Shown here: one piece after another, positions 58,351 to 64,000 of the stretch
Numbering within the stretch: the stretch's first letter is position 1
Layout of the letters: every line of letters starts with the position of its first letter
NCBI GenBank assembly: GCA_948474755.1
Contig: CAOLHI010000420.1
Location: 186,001-250,000, forward strand
Direction of reading: 5' to 3'
Length of the DNA stretch: 64,000 nt
Source of the DNA: Ctenosaura bakeri
Taxonomy: Eukaryota; Chordata; Lepidosauria; Squamata; Iguanidae
Program-made: the position numbers and the translations under genes
The notes under the pieces: model-generated
Told to the model about the DNA's origin: nothing
The model's input: the letters and a program-made list of their open reading frames with translations, nothing else
The model's database searches: none

Positions 58351-58567
58351 CGTTTTGCTGTTCACATATGCTTAGTCAGAGCCTTTGCAGGCAGCTCTGG
58401 TTTTTTCCTTGCCTTTTTTAGGCAGGTGCATATAGCTGCAATTGGATGGACTAAATCAGAATCCCTAATGGTGATGAAAGACAATTAAAACTGGTTTGTT
58501 GATGTCCATTTTGGCACTTTCTTTGGCACTGTGCTTTGAGAGAGTGTCATGATGAGAGCCTGCACCT

Positions 58568-58645
58568 CCAAATTTATTTATCTATTTATTTATTCATTTA
58601 TTAAATCTATATCCCAGCTTTCTCCCAAATGGGATCCGATGCGGC
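58568..58645 (-). mobile_element. SINE/L2 tail fragment
   Basis: 'tttatctatttatttattcatttattaaatctatatcccagctttctccc' is the AT-rich end plus conserved 'cccagctttctccc' of the L2-tailed repeat, minus orientation. Confidence 0.5.
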
Positions 58646-58650
58646 AAATT

Positions 58651-59691
58651 TGTCATTCCACTACTGCCGGTATAATCAATTCATCTGATCAGAATCTGCC
58701 CTTAGTCAAAGAAACCACGTTGTTTGCCTTGAATAATCCACAGAGGAATTCTACTGAGGTCACTTATTAGCTGTATTAATAAGCTGAAATATTGTGTAAT
58801 GTTGTAGCTGTATACCATTATATGTGGCTTCTAATGTTGCAGCCTGGAACCATAAAAAATAGGACCCTGTTATTTTTCGGACTATGTGGGTTTTGAATAG
58901 GCAGCATCAAAGAAGCATTGTCAAGGGTAAAAGGTATGTGATGGCCAATCATTTGATATTTTATAGTACCTTGTTCTCCTGATAGCAGCTCTCACTAGCA
59001 TTGCCGGATGGAATTTATCAAGGACTGGCCTTATGAACTCCAGTTCATCAAGGAGTAAGACCTACCATTCTGTATTTTGATTTAGCTATATTTTTTTTCC
59101 ATTGGGGAATGGACATCTTTTAGACAAATTGGTGTTTCTGTTTTATTGCTTGTACCTGATGGCATGCAGTGTGCTTGAAGAGTAGGTGCCATTAAGTAGG
59201 TACATCTATATTCAGTGTATCCTTACTGTTGTTCAAGAGAAGGCTAAAAATGCTTTCATTTTCTCTGCTCAGTGTGAAGTCCTGCTTCAGATGCTACAGA
59301 ATGATGGGACCTAAAATAGTTTTATGGCAATTCTCTATATTACAGACATGGATAGAGTGAATACTAGTTAAAATAGAGCCACTCTTCTGAATGCATTTAA
59401 ACCTTAATAGGACACAGAATGATTTAAAAGTCTGATTCCCACATACCTCTCCATTTCACTTCTAGTTCTTTTAAATGTCTGCTTCTTCTACAGTTGTGCA
59501 TGGGGAATTCAGTATTTCAGTTTCACCTGCTTTTAATGGAGCACACCTCTCCCTACCTTTGATGCAAGCTGTGTGAAATGTCATTCCTTCCAAAGCCCAT
59601 ATGTGGATGCTCTGTGGTACCTATATAGATGATTTGGGTATTGAAGAGAAGCAGCAGCTTATTTTAAGAACTGGATATGTAATTTAAATAG
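58651..59691. other. Spacer without recognised features
   Basis: Nothing recognised. Confidence 0.4.
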
Positions 59692-60171
59692 TTGGTCCTC
59701 CACATTTTCTGTGGTTAGGGGCTCAAGACCCCTGCAGAAGTGGAAAAACCGCAAATATCAAAATGTGTGTGTCTGTGGGGAAAGGCCGGGGCATGGCAGG
59801 GCGAGTGGGCACCCAAGGTCCAGACCAGGTCAGGGAAAGCAGGGGGGAAATGGGTGGGTCAGTGTGGTGGCCCAAAACTTCCTTTGTCTCGCCCATCTCC
59901 ATCCTTTGGTGTGGGAAGGCATCAGGAGGGTGTTTGTGCTGCTGAGAAATCTGGGTGTACGCCATCCTTAACTGGACAGGTAGCAGCAGATAGAGGAGGA
60001 GGACGAGGATGAGAGGTGGGTTTTTAAAGGGCTGTGCAGCTTGATCAGAGCTACTGAGAGATAAAGCTCCTCCAGAAAAGAAGTACTTGAGGTTGGGTAG
60101 CAGGAGCTGGAGAAATTCACAAATATCATGCATGAATGTCAACTCTCAAATGTGGAGGGCCAGCTGTATTT
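59692..60171. mobile_element. Tigger/pogo-like non-autonomous DNA element
   Basis: Left end 'gttggtcctccacatttt' and right end 'aaatgtggagggccagctg' are inverted and bounded by TA on both sides, the Tc1/mariner-pogo target. Subterminal 'aaaaaccgcaaatatcaaaa' is typical. The GC-rich interior produces several spurious open frames on both strands. Confidence 0.7.
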
Positions 60172-60334
60172 ATACTAGCAAGTTTGGAGATATATGTATG
60201 GAGTACTTTGTATCCAGAAGTTGGGGGTAACTAGTAGAATTAATGAGTGGGTTGCAATTATTTCCTCTTTTTTTGCAACAGTGGTGTCCCCCTTTTTCAT
60301 TATGTTATAAGTTAGATTTAATTATAATGCAACA

Positions 60335-60568
60335 GAGATCCAGTGTGGTTTAGTGGTTCTGAGTGTTGGACTATGACTCTGGAGACCGGGGTTTGAAGCC
60401 CAATTCAGCTGTGGAAACCCATTGGTTGACCTTGGGCAAGTCACACTCTCTTAGCCTCAGAGGAAGGCAAAGGCAAACCCCCTCTGAACACCCCATGATA
60501 GGTTTGCCTTAGGGTTGCCATAAGCTGGAAATGACTTGAAGGCACACAACAAAAACAACAACAACAAT
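60335..60568 (+). mobile_element. tRNA-derived SINE (Sauria type), full length
   Basis: Best-preserved copy here: head 'gatccagtgtggtttagtggttctgagtgttggactatgact', B box 'ggggtttgaagccc', 'gaccttgggcaagtcacactctc', tail 'gaaatgacttgaaggcacacaacaaaaacaacaacaacaa'. Confidence 0.92.
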
Positions 60569-60730
60569 GTAACAAGGAATTATATCGCTCCTGTAACAGT
60601 TACTGTTTTTCAAAGCTACAGGAGATGTGTGGCCTAACAACTTAGTGGATCCCATAGGTATCCCATAGGCTAGCAGCTTGTATAATTCTGGAACTTTAAA
60701 AAAAACTAAGTAAAAACTTAACTATATTAC

Positions 60731-61101
60731 ATACCCTCAAACTGTCCCAGTTTGACAGGGACAATCCTGATTAATCCTCTACTGTCTCATTTTTAAAGCT
60801 ACTTTAAAAATGTCCTAGCTTCCCTCTCTTCCTTCTACTTTGCCATCAATTTTACTTTAGTTGTTGCAAACTGAATGCAAAGTGCAAAAGTAGTTTGCAC
60901 TCAGTTAACTTAGCACAGGTCATAGGAAAGGAAGGAGGTGGAATATTACCCTTCCCAGTAGGCTTTGCCAAAAGCAAACCACTGTGTCCTCCCTCAGATT
61001 GTGTTTTCTTCCTCATTAATAATTTTTGCCATCTTGACTATGCTGTAATGTTGCTTGGCCACACATGTCCTGGTTTTCCTCTGTGAAATGTTGGAGGGAA
61101 T
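60731..61101 (-). mobile_element. Family 2 TIR MITE, inverted
   Basis: Plus-strand ends 'ataccctcaaactgtccc' and 'gaaatgttggagggaat'. The interior is the reverse complement of the other copies ('agtttgcactcagttaac', 'ttgccatcttgac', 'ggccacacatgtcctggttttcc'). Confidence 0.85.
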
Positions 61102-61771
61102 GATTCTTTTTACTTCTAAATAATGAGAAAATATAGAGCTGCTTTCAAAAAAGTATAACCCTGCTGGTAGCTACCTATAGTGGGTATTAGGGGGTAATGG
61201 TAACCAGTTGTTTTTAATGTAAACTCCTAGTGTTTCAGTGTATCCCTGCTTCTTTCTATTGGCCACACCAGTTATGACACTTACTTTAACTCTTTACAAG
61301 AGCTTTACTTTAGAGCATCTCTCTCTAATATCTGTAGTTCCTCTTTGCAAAGATGCTGGAGAAAAGTGCAAAATATCTCAGTCCTGTTGTTCTTTCAGAA
61401 AGCAAACAGTGTATTTTATTGCTAGAAGACCCTCCTTACTGGACAGGTTTCTGTTCAATCATGTAAATATAAGCAAAGAGCACACAGCCGTACCTGATAT
61501 GCAAGGAGTCCTAACCAGAGATGAGAGAGAACTTCTCTACTTGGCATTTTAATGTGAACACATCTAATTCTCACTTTCTAAACCTACATGTGAGCTGAAA
61601 CAGTAATATTCATACCTCACTGAATGTTTCAGTAAAGTTATCCCATTAATCTGGTGTGGGGAAAAAAGGAGTTGAGGGAAGTGGAGACAAAAAGGAGTAT
61701 ATTAGTAAAAGTAGATTATAAAAACATGTTATGGGAACTTTCTTGCATATGCTAGTCAAGAACAGATATTG

Positions 61772-61995
61772 TGATTTATTTTATTTATATCCTTCCTTTG
61801 CTCACGGGAGTTTAAATTGGCAAAATGGTTCTTACTCCATTCCTCTTTCCCTTTTTATCCTTTCAGTGCCTCTGAGAGATAGGTTAGGCTGGGAGACTGG
61901 ACCAAGTTCACATAGTGAACATCCTGGTTAAGTAGGGATTTGAATCTGTGTCTGTCCAGTTAAAGCTGAACACTACAAATCACTCAACCACACTC
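61772..61995 (-). mobile_element. tRNA-derived SINE with L2-like tail
   Basis: Plus strand: 'ttattttatttatatccttcctttgctc' (tail), 'tgagagataggttaggctgggagactg', 'ggatttgaatctgtgtctg' (B-box side), and head near 61,965-61,995. Confidence 0.75.
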
Positions 61996-62159
61996 GCTCA
62001 CCCTGTTAGCGTTTATGGGTTTTGGGAGAAGTAAGAGAGGTGGGTCAAAATGTATAATAAAATGGCTCAGAAGATGGCAAATTTAGTCCATTAGCAGAGA
62101 ACATGACTCCAACTTCATGGTTCTCAGTGATTATATCGTCTTAGAGAGTCCTGCCTAAA

Positions 62160-62372
62160 CACCCTAAGATACTAGATCCTGTCAAATCTTGGAAGCTAAG
62201 TAGGATCAGCCCTGGTTAGTACTTGGATGGGAGCCAGCCAATGAATACCAGATAGTGTTGGCTATATTTCAGAGGAAGGAACTGACATACCACCTCTGAG
62301 AATTACCTGCCTAAGAAACCCTATGAAATTCATGGGGTTGCCATAAGTCAACAGAAGGGACTTGCAGAGAGG
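62160..62372 (+). mobile_element. 5S rRNA-derived SINE
   Basis: 'agatcctgtcaaatcttggaagctaagtaggatcagccctggttagtacttggatgggag' is unmistakably 5S-like. It is followed by 'cctgcctaagaaaccctatgaaattcatggggttgccataagtcaac'. Best 5S-SINE copy in the window. Confidence 0.9.
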
Positions 62373-63042
62373 GAGAAAGAGAAGTCTGCTCAGTTAAAAC
62401 AGGTGTGAGATGGTGTGTGAAAAGACAGGAGGTGGCAGCTTTTTCTTTGTTCCCGTAAATATGAACAGGACGTGACTGTCTTTATTATAAGCTGTGGTTG
62501 CTTTCTCCTTAATCAGTTAAATTATAGCACCAGCACAGTGTGAGAAGGATCAAAGAGTCCTCCTTCTTCTTTTGGAAGTTTACCAAAGAAATGGAGTGTG
62601 GGAGAAGTCATGAAATCTGTGTGTTTACATGTGGGAGGAAGGTCATCATTGCCATATTCTTTTAGTAGGTGGAGTTGATGCATGCTGAGGAATGAGAAAC
62701 AAAGCTTTGCAAACAGAAGCTAGAATGGCCCTTGGCTTTCTGGAAAGAAATTAGTCTCAATTCTGAGAAACAGTTTGTCTGCTAAAAATGCCCTGTTATT
62801 TATATCCAGTGTGGCAGAGGTGGACAGAAGATAAGTCTAACTATCCAACTGATTTATAATAGATCAGCAAGGGCTCCCAACTCCTGACTGCATGACTTTA
62901 GTCATGCTTAGACTGTTAAGAGTCCCCTATTTGTGGTAAATAGGGTTCATGGATCTCAGGTCCTGGACCCTCTTTGTCTCAGGGAGAGAAGGAAGAATCT
63001 CAGGGAGAGAACTGTGCCTTGGAAACAATGGTAAAATTAATA
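62373..63042. other. Spacer without recognised features
   Basis: Nothing recognised. Confidence 0.4.
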
Positions 63043-63072
63043 TGCGCGCGCGCACACACACACACATACACA
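63043..63072. repeat. (GC)n-(CA)n microsatellite
   Basis: Alternating gc then ca dinucleotides, a Z-DNA-prone run. Confidence 0.85.
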
Positions 63073-63468
63073 TTATTGTACATTGCTGGCACTGCTGCAG
63101 GCTGCTGTAGACACTTTGCCTTCTCTTTGCCTCTCTCCCCATCCCACCTGTCAAAGATCAGTGGGGATTGTCCTTAGACCTCAGGTTTTGGCCTTGAAAT
63201 CTTAAGTCCTTAGATGTTCCAGACCTGACAACCATTATGATAATTTTGATGCAGAACTGCATATGATTTCATGCCATTCCATTGTGTGTGTGGGATTGGC
63301 TCTACAGAATTGACTCTACTTCCAAGCCACCATTTTGCATTCATCTCAAATGCCCTTCCTTCCATTATGACAGCTGTCATAGATTGTTTCATCAAGAGAT
63401 ATATAGATGCAGATGTTCTTAGAAGAAAATAATTGCAATGGGAGAAAAATTACCCTTCTGTCCATTCT

Positions 63469-63469
63469 C

Positions 63470-63506
<37 letters not shown>
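63469..63506. repeat. (TG)n-(AG)n microsatellite
   Basis: tg run followed by ag run. Confidence 0.9.
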
Positions 63507-63515
<9 letters not shown>

Positions 63516-63655
63516 AACTATGATCATGGAGACCAGGCCATTCCCTGCTCAGCTATAGAAACTGACTAGGCATGTCACAGACTCTCAGCCCCAGAAAACC
63601 CCATGATAGGGTTGCCTTAGAGTCACCATAAGTTAGAAACAACTTGAAAGTGCAC
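63507..63655 (+). mobile_element. tRNA-derived SINE (Sauria type), 5'-truncated
   Basis: 'ctatgatcatggagacc', 'aggcatgtcacagactctcagcc', 'aaaaccccatgatagggttgcc' and tail 'aacaacttgaaagtgcaca', which runs straight into a CTAT/CTGT microsatellite. Confidence 0.8.
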
Positions 63656-63717
63656 AATATCTATCTATCTGTCTGTCTACGTCTGTCTGTCTATTTACCT
63701 CTCTATCTAGCTATCTA
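63656..63717. repeat. (CTAT)n/(CTGT)n microsatellite
   Basis: Interrupted tetranucleotide run at the 3' end of the SINE. Confidence 0.9.
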
Positions 63718-64000
63718 TGGATGTTTGTCTCTGTGTGTACCTATGTGTACAGGTTTTCACACATGACAGTGGGCTTTATCTAATATTTGTGGAGCAGAAC
63801 AATCCAAAGTCAGATGCCAGGGGAATGTCCTCTTTGTTGTAAAGCTCCATGAACACATCAAAAGCCTTTTCCAGAGGGCTGGATTCCCGCACCCCACAAT
63901 CAAATTTCAGACAGCTCCTGGGATGGAGAGGAGCAGAACTGAAAGAAGCTCTGTCATGTGTAGAGCATTACATTTAGCAGACCCATATGCTTTCCCCTCT

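Noticed and set aside
59723..60142. 139-codon minus-strand and 90-codon plus-strand open frames
   Set aside because: They lie inside a GC-rich Tigger-like element, overlap each other in several frames and show no domain.
60335..60420. tRNA gene
   Set aside because: A- and B-box-like sequences are present but belong to a SINE head; no cloverleaf with proper acceptor stem.
62160..62230. 5S rRNA gene
   Set aside because: Only the internal-promoter half resembles 5S and it is fused to a SINE body.

Overview
This window looks like intergenic or intronic DNA from a squamate reptile, probably a lizard. Three things point there: an AT-rich background with no recognisable multi-exon host gene; tRNA-derived and 5S-rRNA-derived SINEs that share a BovB-like 3' tail (a squamate hallmark); and CR1 and L2 LINE tails mixed with many short hAT-like MITEs. 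I found no intact protein-coding gene, no functional RNA gene and no CRISPR. Species-level identity cannot be read from the sequence.

Layout. 1-32 kb: repeat-rich spacer with scattered SINEs, copies of two abundant terminal-inverted-repeat (TIR) MITE families, a CR1 3' end at 16.0-16.5 kb, a Tigger-like relic at 22.7-23.2 kb, and microsatellites. 32.3-36.6 kb: a broken gammaretrovirus-like endogenous provirus (ERV). 36.6-64 kb: again repeat spacer, with a palindromic element carrying hammerhead-ribozyme-like motifs at 40.2-40.75 kb, two LTR copies in opposite orientation at 44.1-45.3 kb, L2 and CR1 tails, and more SINEs and MITEs.

The exceptional object is the provirus at 32,307-36,609. It is flanked by a 4-bp duplication (ATAT), has a complete TG...CA 3' LTR (about 296 bp) and only the first ~137 bp of its 5' LTR. 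Inside, a capsid and nucleocapsid-start gag remnant runs directly into about 1.66 kb of GC-richer coiled-coil coding sequence. I recognise this as a fragment of the cellular mitotic gene NUMA1 (nuclear mitotic apparatus protein). It then runs into an integrase remnant, a short env start, a purine tract and the 3' LTR. The NUMA1 piece sits where the rest of nucleocapsid, protease, reverse transcriptase, RNase H and the N-terminal part of integrase should be. This is the layout of a host-gene-transducing (acute-transforming-type) retrovirus preserved as a fossil. All its reading frames are now broken.

Nothing here forms a working pathway. The value of the window is the captured gene, the ribozyme-bearing retroelement relic and the well-delimited MITE insertions. 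Family assignments rest on pattern recognition and should be confirmed by alignment.
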